Of a stretch of DNA of 64,000 nucleotides, positions 1 to 12,200 are shown in pieces. The notes below the pieces were generated by a model, which saw nothing but the letters and a program-made list of their open reading frames with translations, was not told where the DNA came from and ran no database searches. The translations under genes were made by a program, and so were the position numbers. How positions within the stretch are numbered: position 1 is the first letter of the stretch; each line of letters starts with the position of its first letter. The stretch is from Plasmodium relictum (lineage: Eukaryota; Apicomplexa; Aconoidasida; Haemosporida; Plasmodiidae): contig NC_041692.1 of the NCBI RefSeq assembly GCF_900005765.1, forward strand, positions 434,001-498,000, given 5' to 3'.

Positions 1-3000
1 CTCTATTTCTTCTTTTTCTTCCCCTGTATCATTAGTAGATATATTAATATCATTATGTTTTATATTATTAATTTTTTTTTCGTTATTTCTATTATATAGA
101 CTTTTTTCCTTCATTTTATTATTATTATATTGATATACTATACTGTTTGCTTTATCATAGTAATAATTAGCTAATAATAGATTGCATAGTAAAGTGCTTA
201 TATTATATTCTCCATCATAATATTTGCTGAACATAACAATTAGCTTATAAACTATTAGTGCGTCATCTATTTTCTCTTCTTTAACTTTACATTGTAAAAT
301 TAAAATTAGTATGTCTCTTCTTAGAACACCTATATTTGGAATAGTATCATAAATATAATAACATACTTTTAAACACTTTTTTATATATCCATGTTCAAAG
401 TGTAAGTATGCTAAATAAAGAAAATTTTTTGTTATTTCAAATATATTTTTATTAATATTAATATTTAATAATAATAAAATTGATTTTTTCGCTCTATAAT
501 AATTTATACATACCATTTTCTCATTTAATATACAATATGGATGACAAGGAATATTATATTCATAAATAGAACTTTTTATTTTGCTACATGAACCAACAGT
601 ACAAATATTATTTTTGTTTAAGAAATCATTTTCTTTCACATCAATTATATTTATTACATTTTCTTTTAAAATATTTTTTATTTTAAATTTTTCTTGAATT
701 ATAATGTTAGAAAATAGCTTTTCTATTGTTTTATAAGACCACGTAGAATATTTAGGGAAACATATTTTGCTTTTAGGATAAAATAAAAAAAAGCTTGTTT
801 TTTGATAATAACTTTTATTACTTCTGTCATATTTTTTATTAAAACTATGAAATTCACAATTATCTACATTATTATTATTTTCTGTTACTTTATTTTGTGA
901 ATTTGTATGACAAGATATATTTTCATCTTTTATTCCTTCTAATAATGAATATATATTTTTAGTTTCTAATTTTTTCTCTTTATTATCTATGTGGTTTATT
1001 ATGTTGCCATTTTTGAATTTATCTATTGTTCTATTTTTCTTGTCTTCTTCTGTCTTATTTAAATAATTTAATGAATAGTTTCTATTATATATGTTTTCAT
1101 TATGAGTGTTTGCGTATTTTATATTTTGATTACAATCATTTATATGCTTTTTTTTATTAATATTTGGTTTAAAAATATTTTTTAGCTTATCAATATTGGG
1201 AAACAAATGATGATCTTTTATTGAACAAAAACTAGACATGTCATCCAATGTTAGAGGTAATTTAACTTTACAATCTTTTTTACATTCTCTTTTAAAAGAA
1301 ATACCAAAATGATATTCTATGCATATAAATAACCCATATATTTCAATTTCTTTTATATTGATATGATCTGTTAAGTTAATATGAAATTTTTTTACGCAAT
1401 GTGGTATTAGTATATTTTTCCAAAATTTTAAAGAGTCTGCACTACTAATATTTAAAGTTAAATTTATTAATCGGATTATGAATTCATGAGGTACTAACTC
1501 AGGAAAAAAAAACAAATAAGTGAAACATTTTTCGCAACAACAAATAAAACCATCATTCATATTTTTATTACAAGTATAATTATTATGAATAACATTATTA
1601 TTATTACCGTAATTATTTATACTATCACTTTTTTGTTCATCTTTTTTTAAAACTTTGATTATAAAAGAATGTATATGCTCGTAATAAATACATTTTAATG
1701 TTCTGCAAATAATTTCTCTACATATAATTTCCGAAAGAAATTCAGGTGATTTATTTTTATTTAGTAAATAACCTAAATTACATATGTTTATCCCATGAGA
1801 ATGATAAGTTTCTGTTATATCATAACTATCATTAAAATTTGTTATAAGATTTATAATTTTAGGTATAACATAATTATCAATATTATTAAGAGATTCTTTA
1901 CTAGCTTCTTTCAGGATATCTAAATTATTTACATTCTCTTCAAATTCATTATATTTTATATTAATTGCTAAGGTAGTGTTAGATAAAGGACGCTTGTAAT
2001 AGTATTTTATAAATTCATATCTTAATCGTGTAGTAAAATTTTCTTCTTTAAAATTAAAAATAAATGGAGGTAATATCTCTTCCGTTCCCCTTATAATAAA
2101 TAAATTATCTATAATCGATCTAAAAATTTTTACATTGTTTCTTTTTTTAAATATTTTACATTCAAAATAGTTTGATAAACCAAAAGGTAAAATACAACAA
2201 TTGAAATTTACATAGTTACTCATTTCTTTTAATTGATCATATAACGTAAGATCATACTTTTCTATTTCTAGTATCAGTCTTTCATAAAATATTTTTTCCT
2301 TTTTTTTTTTTAAATATTCCTCTTTTTTTTTTTTTAATTTACTCATTTTTTTTATCTTTCTATCATCATTATTATTATAATCTTTATTAATATCATTGCT
2401 ATCATAATTATAATTCATATCATCTTGACAATGAACAAAAGATTTATCTTCTTCACTCATATAATCATTAATATTAACATTTTTAAAAATATCTTTAATG
2501 ACATCTATGGGAACTTCATTTTCATTCAAAGGCATTAAAGGTTCTGAAATTATGCGTATCCCCATAAAATCAATTTGGCTAGCTATAGGAAGAGAAAACC
2601 TAGATTTTTTTTTTAAATTAAATATGCAATCACATAATACATTTTTTCCTTTCAAATCATTACTATATATTTTTCTTGCTGTATTGTAATTTATATTGTT
2701 TTTTTCACTTCCTAATATTACTGTAAAAACAAGGCTATCAAATAAAAACACTAAATCATCATCAAATTTAGGCTTATAAATTTTATAAATATGTGGGTAA
2801 TTTTCTTTTGATAACTTAACAAAGCATTTTTTGAAATAATTAATAAAATTATTATTTTTTTCATTTTTTAAAAATAAAGAATATATTAGTCCACATGCAC
2901 CTATTTTACTTGACATATGAAATGACTCTAATTCATTATAAAATTCTTTTTCCCTTTCACCTTCAGTCTTTTCATCATATATATAATCCTTTAATCCCCA

Positions 3001-4371
3001 TATATTACGAAAGGCAAAATTTATTCTATCATGCCAATTAGAACTTAAGTATGAGTTTTCATTTTTACATAAAAAATTATATAAAGGATGGCTTATATCT
3101 ACATTATAGCTTCTTGATGGTTCTATGTTTTCAATTAAATTACTAAAAATTTTTATCTTATTTTTAAAAATATTCAAATCTATTATATTTTTACCTAATA
3201 TATTTTCATTTGAATCAGTATCATCTTCAGAAAAGTTGTTACTGAAATATTCAAATTTTTTATTACTATCTAAAAATTTTTCTTTATCGGTAATATCACT
3301 TCCTTCTTTTTCTTTGTAAAATAATTTTTGTGAACATTCTATATCTTTTACATTTATTTCACTATTATTATTTTTTTCTAACACACTATAACTGTCTGAA
3401 TTAGCTCCGTATTCTCTTAATTTATTGTCAAGTTTTTTATAATTAGTCTCATTTTTTCTAAAAGTAGATTTATTTATATTATATAGATGAGTTGAATCCT
3501 TTTGTAGTTTTTCTTCTAAAGAACTCATTTTTAATTTGTTAAATTTCCTGTATTTCTTATTTATAAATGAAGTTTCTTCAGAATTAGATCTATTTTCTTT
3601 TTCACTTATATCTTCTCTTTTAAATTTTAGTTTTTTACTTTTATGTTTTTTATTATCCTTTTTTAATAATTTCAACAAAACCTTTCTGTCGTCAACAAAA
3701 AATTTTTCATATTTTTTTATCTCTATCATACTATACTTCTTTTCATTAGAAAAATCTGTAGTATAATTTAAATTAAATTCTTTGTTGTGACTTTTTTTTT
3801 GTTTATAACCAGTATTCCCACTATATTTATCTTTAAATCTTTTACCTGAGAAACCATCGGATATATCCGATTTAATATTATTATTAGAAGAATTATGTGC
3901 ATTATCTTTTGTTATTTCCTTATTAGAATTCTTATCATTTTCTTCTTCCTCTTTTTTGTCATTATATGGTATATTACGTTTATTATTTTTATAAATTATG
4001 AATCTAACTTTTAAAAAATTATCATCATCTGATTTTTTCTTTTTTTTTAAAATTAATCTATTTATCTTGCTTTTTTTTATTAAAGAAGTAGTTTTTTTTA
4101 TAATCTTATTTAGTTTCCTACTTTTTATGTTTTTTTTCAATTCGTATAGAATTTCACTAAATTTCTCTTTTGCATTCTCCTTTTTTTTGTTTTTCCCTTT
4201 TTCTTTTTCTTTATCACTTTCTTTTTTTTTTTTATCATTTTTTTTATCTATCAAATAATCACTAAAATAAATAAATTCATTATCATTTATAGGGATTACA
4301 TTTTTGTCTAGTTTCAAATTTTCTGTATTTTTTCGTATTTTTGATGAAATTGTTTTAATTAGTATATCCAT
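1..4371 (-). CDS. CLU (clustered mitochondria / TIF31-like) family protein, 3' end beyond window
   Basis: One uninterrupted minus-strand reading frame starts at the ATG at 4371 and is still open at base 1, giving at least 1,457 residues. The first ~430 residues are Lys/Asn/Ser-rich low complexity. A CLU-type core follows from about residue 445 (a WHDRINFAF segment), through PIASQIDFMGIRIISEP near residue 600, which matches the family's 'D-x-x-G-x-R-x-x-x-x-P' strand, to YHSHGINICNLGYLL near residue 857, the family's 'H-x-x-G-I-N-x-x-x-L-G' signature. Helical TPR-like segments occupy about residues 1280-1440, as expected C-terminal to a CLU domain. Known family role: cytosolic RNA-binding proteins that control mitochondrial distribution and translation of nuclear-encoded mitochondrial mRNAs; TIF31 was also described with eIF3. 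I infer the same general role here. The stop codon and TPR end lie outside the window. Confidence 0.75.
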   Translation of the reverse strand, partial: MDILIKTISSKIRKNTENLKLDKNVIPINDNEFIYFSDYLIDKKNDKKKKESDKEKEKGKNKKKENAKEKFSEILYELKKNIKSRKLNKIIKKTTSLIKKSKINRLILKKKKKSDDDNFLKVRFIIYKNNKRNIPYNDKKEEEENDKNSNKEITKDNAHNSSNNNIKSDISDGFSGKRFKDKYSGNTGYKQKKSHNKEFNLNYTTDFSNEKKYSMIEIKKYEKFFVDDRKVLLKLLKKDNKKHKSKKLKFKREDISEKENRSNSEETSFINKKYRKFNKLKMSSLEEKLQKDSTHLYNINKSTFRKNETNYKKLDNKLREYGANSDSYSVLEKNNNSEINVKDIECSQKLFYKEKEGSDITDKEKFLDSNKKFEYFSNNFSEDDTDSNENILGKNIIDLNIFKNKIKIFSNLIENIEPSRSYNVDISHPLYNFLCKNENSYLSSNWHDRINFAFRNIWGLKDYIYDEKTEGEREKEFYNELESFHMSSKIGACGLIYSLFLKNEKNNNFINYFKKCFVKLSKENYPHIYKIYKPKFDDDLVFLFDSLVFTVILGSEKNNINYNTARKIYSNDLKGKNVLCDCIFNLKKKSRFSLPIASQIDFMGIRIISEPLMPLNENEVPIDVIKDIFKNVNINDYMSEEDKSFVHCQDDMNYNYDSNDINKDYNNNDDRKIKKMSKLKKKKEEYLKKKKEKIFYERLILEIEKYDLTLYDQLKEMSNYVNFNCCILPFGLSNYFECKIFKKRNNVKIFRSIIDNLFIIRGTEEILPPFIFNFKEENFTTRLRYEFIKYYYKRPLSNTTLAINIKYNEFEENVNNLDILKEASKESLNNIDNYVIPKIINLITNFNDSYDITETYHSHGINICNLGYLLNKNKSPEFLSEIICREIICRTLKCIYYEHIHSFIIKVLKKDEQKSDSINNYGNNNNVIHNNYTCNKNMNDGFICCCEKCFTYLFFFPELVPHEFIIRLINLTLNISSADSLKFWKNILIPHCVKKFHINLTDHINIKEIEIYGLFICIEYHFGISFKRECKKDCKVKLPLTLDDMSSFCSIKDHHLFPNIDKLKNIFKPNINKKKHINDCNQNIKYANTHNENIYNRNYSLNYLNKTEEDKKNRTIDKFKNGNIINHIDNKEKKLETKNIYSLLEGIKDENISCHTNSQNKVTENNNNVDNCEFHSFNKKYDRSNKSYYQKTSFFLFYPKSKICFPKYSTWSYKTIEKLFSNIIIQEKFKIKNILKENVINIIDVKENDFLNKNNICTVGSCSKIKSSIYEYNIPCHPYCILNEKMVCINYYRAKKSILLLLNININKNIFEITKNFLYLAYLHFEHGYIKKCLKVCYYIYDTIPNIGVLRRDILILILQCKVKEEKIDDALIVYKLIVMFSKYYDGEYNISTLLCNLLLANYYYDKANSIVYQYNNNKMKEKSLYNRNNEKKINNIKHNDINISTNDTGEEKEEIE

Positions 4372-5748
4372 ATTCCCCTTTTTATTTAATTATAATTTAT
4401 AAACGTAATTACATTTAATATAATAACAGAATATATCCGTGGCAGAGTATTTTTTTCTATTAAAAATAGAAATAAATATTTATGCAATTATATTTAACTT
4501 AAAACAACAAAATGATTATATATCTCACATAGATAATATTAATTAAAGCATTCTATTATATTAAAAAAAAAATTTAAGTATAATTTGGATGTATCTACAC
4601 AACAGTTAAAAAAAAAATATTTTTTTTTGTTTCCTCCTTTTGTAATGTGTTTGTTTAATTTTTTTTTTTTTTTTGCATTAATCTACATAAAATGAGAGAA
4701 ACAAAATATGATATATATTTAATGGAATACATGAATGAATATATATATTTAAAAAAAAGAAAAAAGAAAGAAAAAAAGCATATACAATGTTTAATATTCT
4801 AATTGATAATTTTATTTGTAGTTAATTTTATTTTTTTATATATAAAATTAAATTTTAATAATAAAAATAATAATAATAAATTTTGAAATGTAGAAAAAAA
4901 AAGACATACGTATATAAATATAAAAAAAACACTTTAAATAAAATGCAAAAAAATAATTTGACTATTTTTATTACTTATATAGACATAACAACATAAATAT
5001 GAAGGATGAAAAAAAAGACAATTTCCTTTTATAAATTACTTCTATATAAAATAGTCTATACTTATATTTAAAAAAAAAAAATATATATTTTTAGAATTTT
5101 TCATATTTTTAAAATAACAAAGAGTTGTAACATATATTAAAACACAAAAATGAATGTATTTTTATTAATTAAATGCATTTATATAAATAAATGATATATC
5201 TTTACATATAATTTTTCATTTTTTGTATTTTCTTTCTCTTTTTTTTTTTTTTCTAATTTTTAGTTATAAAGATAGGAATATGTTAAAACTTCGTATTTTC
5301 TTATCCGTATTCTTTGTATTTTTTTTTTTTTTAATCTGCAAGGCAGTGCGTATAACATTTTATAAAAACATATCCTTTTTTTTTTTAATATAATAATGTT
5401 AATTTTTTAAATTTATATTTTATTACCATTTATTCTTATTTGGGTTCAATTTATATTATTTTTATTTTATATATTTCTACAAAAAAGTGGCATAAATTTT
5501 TTTTATTTGAACTTGCTTTTTTAATGACAGTTTTTCTAAAGACAAAAAAATATATATAAATCTAGATGCATTTCCTTTATTTTTAAAATTACAAAAAAAT
5601 TTTAAATAAAACAATTAAAAGATAATAAAAAAAAAAAAATTTTCAAAAAAAAATGCACATATGCAAAAAAACAAGGTACATATAAAATGGTATTAATATC
5701 AATATCATATATATATATAAGCATATACATTTTTTTTTAAATATACTA
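4372..5748. other. Intergenic: CLU promoter / Maf downstream, with one micro-ORF
   Basis: This holds the presumed 5' region of the CLU gene and the 3' flank of the Maf gene. It is mostly A/T homopolymer. The one exception is around 5280-5400, where CpG-containing words cluster and a short plus-strand ORF encodes a signal-peptide-like sequence (see findings). No RNA gene was recognised. Confidence 0.6.
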
Positions 5749-6597
5749 TTATGAGAACTTTTTTTCTAGGTATAATTTTGTTAAAGTTTTTGATAATTTA
5801 TGTATAGGTAATCCCATAACATTATAATAGCATCCATCTATTTTTTTTATAAATTGGCTACCAATACCTTGAATAGAATAAGCACCTGCTTTATCATATG
5901 GTTCTTTCAAATTGATATATTCTAAAATATCCTTTTCTAGTAATTCATCAAAGTGTACATCTGTTTTTTCAACAAATATGATTGGTATTTTAGTTTTATA
6001 TAAAAATATACATACAGCTGTGTAAACAGTGTGGATTTTAGAAGATAATTTTTTCAATATTTCATAAGCATGTATTTTATTTAATGGTTTTTCTATTATA
6101 TCATCCTTCAGAGCAACAATAGTATCACAAGAAATAATTATATGTGGTAATGGATCAAAATTGCTATAAAGACTTTTCACTTCATATTTTTTTATCTCAC
6201 TTTTGTTAAATTTCTCTATACATTCTTCTCTTTCATTTGCTTCATTTTTTCCATTATGATTAATATCTTCTTTAGTATTTTCATATTTTTTGTTATTAAA
6301 CCATATGTGTTCAACAACGTTTAAACCTTTACGCAAAGCATTTTCCCTAACATAATCTTCAGCACAAGAAAACTTGTTTTTATCTAAATTTTCTTCAAAT
6401 TTAGAATCACAAATATATAAATTTTTTATTCCAATTAATCTCATTAATTCTATTCTTCTTGGTGATTTACTTGCTAGTAGCACCCAACATTTTTTTTCAT
6501 TTTGAAATATATCCCCTAAACCAATTATATGAGAAAATTCTTTCATTTTAACTTTTGATAAAACGACATAAAAAAGAAAATAAATTTTAACATACAT
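5749..6597 (-). CDS. Maf-like nucleoside triphosphate pyrophosphatase
   Basis: 282 residues. The Maf/HAM1-like fold is recognisable by LLASKSPRRIELMRLIGI (residues 40-57, the substrate-binding S-x-S-P-R-R loop), SCDTIVALKDDIIEKP (156-171, with D158 as the family's catalytic acid), HTVYTAVCIF (189-198), EPYDKAGAYSIQG (232-244) and the closing YYNVMGLP (257-264). The family hydrolyses non-canonical or modified nucleotides (dTTP/UTP and methylated forms) to monophosphates, a housecleaning role. A ~50-residue Asn/Glu/Lys-rich insert (about 100-150) separates the first two motifs, typical of Plasmodium proteins. The start is uncertain: residues 1-17 are hydrophobic and follow an A/T tract, and a second Met at residue 18 (base 6546) would remove them. 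If the longer form is real it could carry a targeting sequence. Confidence 0.88.
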   Translation of the reverse strand: MYVKIYFLFYVVLSKVKMKEFSHIIGLGDIFQNEKKCWVLLASKSPRRIELMRLIGIKNLYICDSKFEENLDKNKFSCAEDYVRENALRKGLNVVEHIWFNNKKYENTKEDINHNGKNEANEREECIEKFNKSEIKKYEVKSLYSNFDPLPHIIISCDTIVALKDDIIEKPLNKIHAYEILKKLSSKIHTVYTAVCIFLYKTKIPIIFVEKTDVHFDELLEKDILEYINLKEPYDKAGAYSIQGIGSQFIKKIDGCYYNVMGLPIHKLSKTLTKLYLEKKFS

Positions 6598-7649
6598 ATA
6601 TATATATATTAAAAAAAATGTATTTTTTTTTTTTTTTTTTTTTAAATAAGAAAATATTATAAATTATTAAATTGTAAAAAAAAAAAAAAGAATTCGTTCT
6701 TATATTTTTTATTTATCCAAATTTTTTAAAAAAATATTTTGATCATATATAAAGGACAAAGAAAAAAGAAGTATTAAAATTAAATATTGGTAAACTTATA
6801 TATGTAAATAAATTGAGAGATTCTGTAAATTAAAAATATGAAAATTTAAAAGTTTCAGTTAGAAAAATACTCAAATGAATACATATTTTAACATAAATCC
6901 TATTTTTATGTATCTAATGAATTCATTTTCTATTAATTATATATATTACAATTTTTGCTTAAGTAATGAAAAAAAATATATGATTTATCATTCTATACAT
7001 ACAATATAACTTTTTTAGTTATTATTCTGCATAATGATATGTATAAAAAAATATTTTAATATTTTATAAACTTCTAAACTTAATTATCAATAAAATAAAA
7101 GAAGAAAAAACTTAATAATGTATCTTTAAATTTTTTTAGTTAAATTTTAGAGGAATCTTTAGTTACTCTTTTATCAAATTAGAAACGGCATATTTGAAAC
7201 ATAATAATAGAATATAAAATAGTTCTTAAACGTAATAGAATAAATAGTTCATTTCAAAAATGTAATTTTTATAAAATAATGTGCTTTAAAATTTTATAGG
7301 AGCACAGTATAAAAATAATAGAAATTTATATAAATAACGAAACATATATACATAAAATTTTTAGAATTATGAATAAAAACAAAATTAAAATTAAAAAAAA
7401 TATTTAAAGGTTACACAAAGTAAAAGTAGTAAAAAAAAGAGACAAAAAAAAAAAAATAAAATAAAATAGATAAATCTTATTTATCTCCATAATAAAAATA
7501 AACAAAAATCTAAAAGAATATATGCATATATGAAGTATAAAATTGCAATTAGTAGAATAATAATTATATTGATTATATAAAATTATATAGTTACTTCACA
7601 AAAGGCTTATTATAACGTTCTTATTTTAACCTTTTTTTTTTTTTTTTCT
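6598..7649. other. Intergenic between Maf-like gene and giant-protein gene
   Basis: Just over 1 kb of A/T-rich sequence between two minus-strand genes: 3' flank of the giant gene and presumed promoter of the Maf-like gene. A poly-T run at about 6620-6642 lies just upstream of the Maf start. No ORF, RNA gene or repeat beyond homopolymers was seen. Confidence 0.5.
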
Positions 7650-9078
7650 TCAATTTAAAAAGGTAAAATCTAATTTTTCATCATTTTTCTTATTTTTTGT
7701 TTCAATAATTTTATCTATATTAATTAATTCTTTCATTAAATTATATATCAACAACTTTTCTTCAGCATTTATTTCGTTAATGATCTGTTTAAATAGTGAT
7801 GAATTCTTAAAGGCAATATTTTTAAAAATTTGAATTACCTCTTTGAAATATATTGTCATACAATTAATATTAACTGAATTAGTATTAATAAAGTTATTAT
7901 GCAAATATATACTTTCATTTCGGAAATCAAAAGAATCATTTGTTTTTGCCTGATCTATTTGATAAACCAAAAAACTTTTTGTTATTTTTATATTATTGTT
8001 TTCACATAAAGTTACAATTTTGTAAATAAAAGTTATAAAAGGGAATAATATTTTTTTTATTAATACATTATTATTAATAAATATATCAAAAAATGCATTT
8101 AAAATTTTTATAGAATAACAAACTATTTCTTCCATATAAGAATTAGAAGGTATTAATTCATGATATTGTATATTATCTACTGAAAAATTAGTTATTATTA
8201 TAGGCAAAATGTTATTTTTTATCAAATTACAAATAAAATAAAAAACAAGTGACTGTTCTTTATTTTTAATTATAGAAAACATATTTTGAATAATATTTAT
8301 AGAAGAAATAATTATTTGCTTTTTTATGTTATTACAGTCTCTACTATCATTATTAAAGTAAAAATATAATATTTTCATTTTATTTGAGAAATTTATAAAT
8401 ACTTGTATAATTTTTTGACTATAATACAATTTACTTTTTTCACTTAATATATCACAAGTATTAATAAAATGAATAAAAACAATTATTTTTATGTAAAATA
8501 TTTTCAATTTATGTAAATTTTTTTCATTTATTATATTTATAATTTCTTCCTCATAACTTTTCATTTTTATTAAATAGTTATTTATATCATTTATAGAAGA
8601 ATTCTGAAAAAAATATTTTAATAATGTACTTGATAATTTTTCCTTTTTTAATAAATTCATTTTTTGCAAAAACAAATGTTGTAATAATAATTTTATATTT
8701 CCTTTTAATTCTAAATCATTTACTTTTTCTAAAATAATGTAAGAATTTAAAAAAGAATTCCAAATATTTATGATTTCTTGCTCCTTTTCATAATTATGAT
8801 TTTCATTTAAAAAATTATTAATTACGAAGATATTTAAAGTGTATAATTTACGTAAAGTAGACATATCAATTTCCTTATTTTTTATTTTAATTATTTCATT
8901 ATGTAACTTTTCTATTAAATTTAAAACACTTGATAAATTATTTTCATTTATAAAAACTACTAAATATTTTAAAATGTAATCAAAAATTATATTAAAAAAG
9001 GTGCTTACCATTCTTTTATTTTTAGCATACATATTTTTATTACTATCTATATTATTATTATTATTATTACTATCTATA

Positions 9079-9110
<32 letters not shown>

Positions 9111-9112
9111 TA

Positions 9113-9203
<91 letters not shown>

Positions 9204-12200
9204 TATATTATTATTATTATTATTATTACTATCTATATTATTATTATCACTATTGTTATCAGTATTATTACCATCAATATTTTTATTAATATTATTATAA
9301 TCAGTATTACTATAATTTTGATAATTCGGATTTATATAGTCCCCATGCTCTTTTTTTATTATTATTTCCTTTTCTTCTAAGAAAAGTTCTTTTGTATTAT
9401 CAAGGAACTCCTCTGTAAATTCTATCAAAGTTAAATAATTAAGAATGAATATAAAATATATTTCTTTTGTTTCTTGTTTTAATATCCTGCTATATTCTTT
9501 TAAATGATAGCATATGAAGTAAATAAATATTTTTAGAAATAAGTAATTTTTTTTATTTAAAATAATGCTATTTTTTATAATATTTAAGAATTCAATAAAA
9601 ATAGGAAAAGAAGAAAAATAAAAAATAGATAAACATCTTGCTTTTTCATTCATACATGTAAAAAATTTATGAACAATTTTATTTATTTCTTCATTATGAT
9701 TATCATGAAAACTCCAAATATATAAAATGATCGTATCAAATATAATATAATTAACGTTTTTTACAACTGATTTAATATTAAATATTGATAAATCATTTAG
9801 AACTTTGGCATTATTTATTATATAACAACAGAAAGACTTATAAGTAAAAAGAAAATATGTACTTGAATCGCATTCTGAGAAAAATAAGGAAGAATTAAGA
9901 GGATATTTCTTCTCTTTTCTTTTGTTATTACTATTTATTTGTTTTTTTGGCAAGTTATTGAATTCAAAGGATTGTTTTTTATTATTATTTTCTTTTATTG
10001 CAAAATAAAAAAAATACTCTACAAATTTATTATGAGAATTACATAATTTTATATCATTTAAAAATAAAAATAAATTATATATATTCATAAGAGGATATAA
10101 GAAGAAATGAGAAAATTGTAAGTCGTTATTACTTATATTTCTATTCTTAGAGTTATCTCTATTTGTATTATCATTTTCATAATTTAAATTCATAAATTTA
10201 AATGATTCATAATATATTTTTAGTGAAGTAAAAATATTTATTTCATAATTCTTGAGTAATTTAATTTCATTGTTGTCGGAATATTCATCAATTATAATTT
10301 TAGAAAACTTAAAAATATTTAAGTAAACAACTAATACTTTTATAGCTATATTTGATAATTTATAATACTTTACACCATTATTAACATTGTTTAAAATAAC
10401 TTTTAATAAACATTCAAAATTATGGTATAAAGAAAAATTTTCAATAATATTTTCTAAGTTTATATTATTAAAGCTTGTTTCATTTACTACTGTATCATCA
10501 GTATTTTTTCTTTGATTCAACATATTTTCAATAAAATTAATTTTTTTTAACATTTCTCCATTAGCATCACTATGTTTGTTTTTATTTTCATAATTATCAT
10601 TATCAGAATGCTTACCATTTAATGTGTAACTATTATAATCATTGTTGCTCTCCTTAATATGATGGTTGTTTTTTTCATTAATTTTACAATAATTATTGCT
10701 ATTACTCATTTTTTTATTCTTCACTTTATTGCAATTTGATAACTTTTTTTTTTTTTTCATTTCTATATGTTTTCCTTTGTTTACTACATTATCCTCTAAG
10801 AAATCTTGTTTTTCATTATTATTTTTTTCTTTTTTTAAAATAGCTTCTTTTAAAAGTTTCTTTGAATAATTTACATAATAAGAATCATTATGAATATAAA
10901 TTAAAAATGAAGCACTTATTCTTTTTAAAAAATACAATAATAATTTCATAACTAAATATTTAGTATTTACTGAAAAGGTAAAATCACTTTTTCTTGTTTT
11001 AAAAACGTTAAAAAAATACTTTGATTTATAGTTTCTCATGAAAGAGTTCGAGAAATTTTCTTCTTTTAAATTTATATGAGAATTAAAACAAAAATTCTCA
11101 ATAAATAATGAAGTATAAAAAAAAGAACTTTCCTTTTCACTTAATGACCTATCATTTTTTAATAGGTTATTTTCTTTCATATAATTTTCTTCATAAGAGC
11201 TACTATCATTTTTACAACCATATTTAGAAAGTTTGTCTTTTGAATTATTTTTTATAACATCATATATGAACGCATTTTTTATATTCAGTATATGCTCAAA
11301 AAGTTTAACCCACTGATTCACATTATATAAAGAATAAACGGCTATCCTTAATTTTAATAACTTTATAAAATGTTCATCTAATTTTTTTGTATTAACAAAA
11401 TTATAAATGACTAAAATATAATAATCAAAATTTTCATGTAATGGTATAGGAATTTTTTTTTTTAAAAGATTATATGCACATTTTATCGCTTCTTTTAACA
11501 CCTTCATATTATCATAAAAGAAAATATTTTTTTGTATCATCACAGATATTATATATATATATTTTTTTAATTTATTCATTTTGATCACACCAAATAAAAG
11601 ATTAATCGTTTTAAATAAATTATTATTTATTTTCTTTTCAAAAGAGTTTAGTAATATTTCAAAGATAAAAAGTATTTTATTTTCTACTTCACATGTTTTT
11701 TTCTTTTTCTTGTTTTTTTCTTCTTTTTTCTTCTTTTTCAAAATCTGAAGCAATTTATTATACAATTTTATAACATATTTCCCTTTTTCAATTTTAAAGT
11801 TAAATACATTAACATTTTCATTTTTTAATATATATGCTAAAATAATTTCCAAGCAGTTTTCTATTCTACATAAATCAATAAAAGTATTTATTCTTTTTAT
11901 TACAAAAATGAAATTTTTTAAAACTTGTATAAATATGTTATTATGAGGAATTATCTTTAACATATCTAGATAAATATCAAAAAATTCAAGTAAATTTTCT
12001 TTTTTTTTATTTTTTTCCTTTAAGTTAACTTCTATATAAGAATAAGTTTTAATGCCATCCTTTTCATTTTTTTCCGAATTTTTGTTATCTTCTTTTTTAT
12101 ATTTCATTTTCTTTTTATTCACAATTTTATTTTCTTTTATTTCAGTATCATTATTATTAGAATGATTAAAACTCCTATTATTTTTATGTTTTCCTTGTTT

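Noticed and set aside
9001-9300. Plus-strand Leu-rich frame
   Set aside because: It is the reverse reading of the poly-Asn tract of the giant protein and has no independent support.
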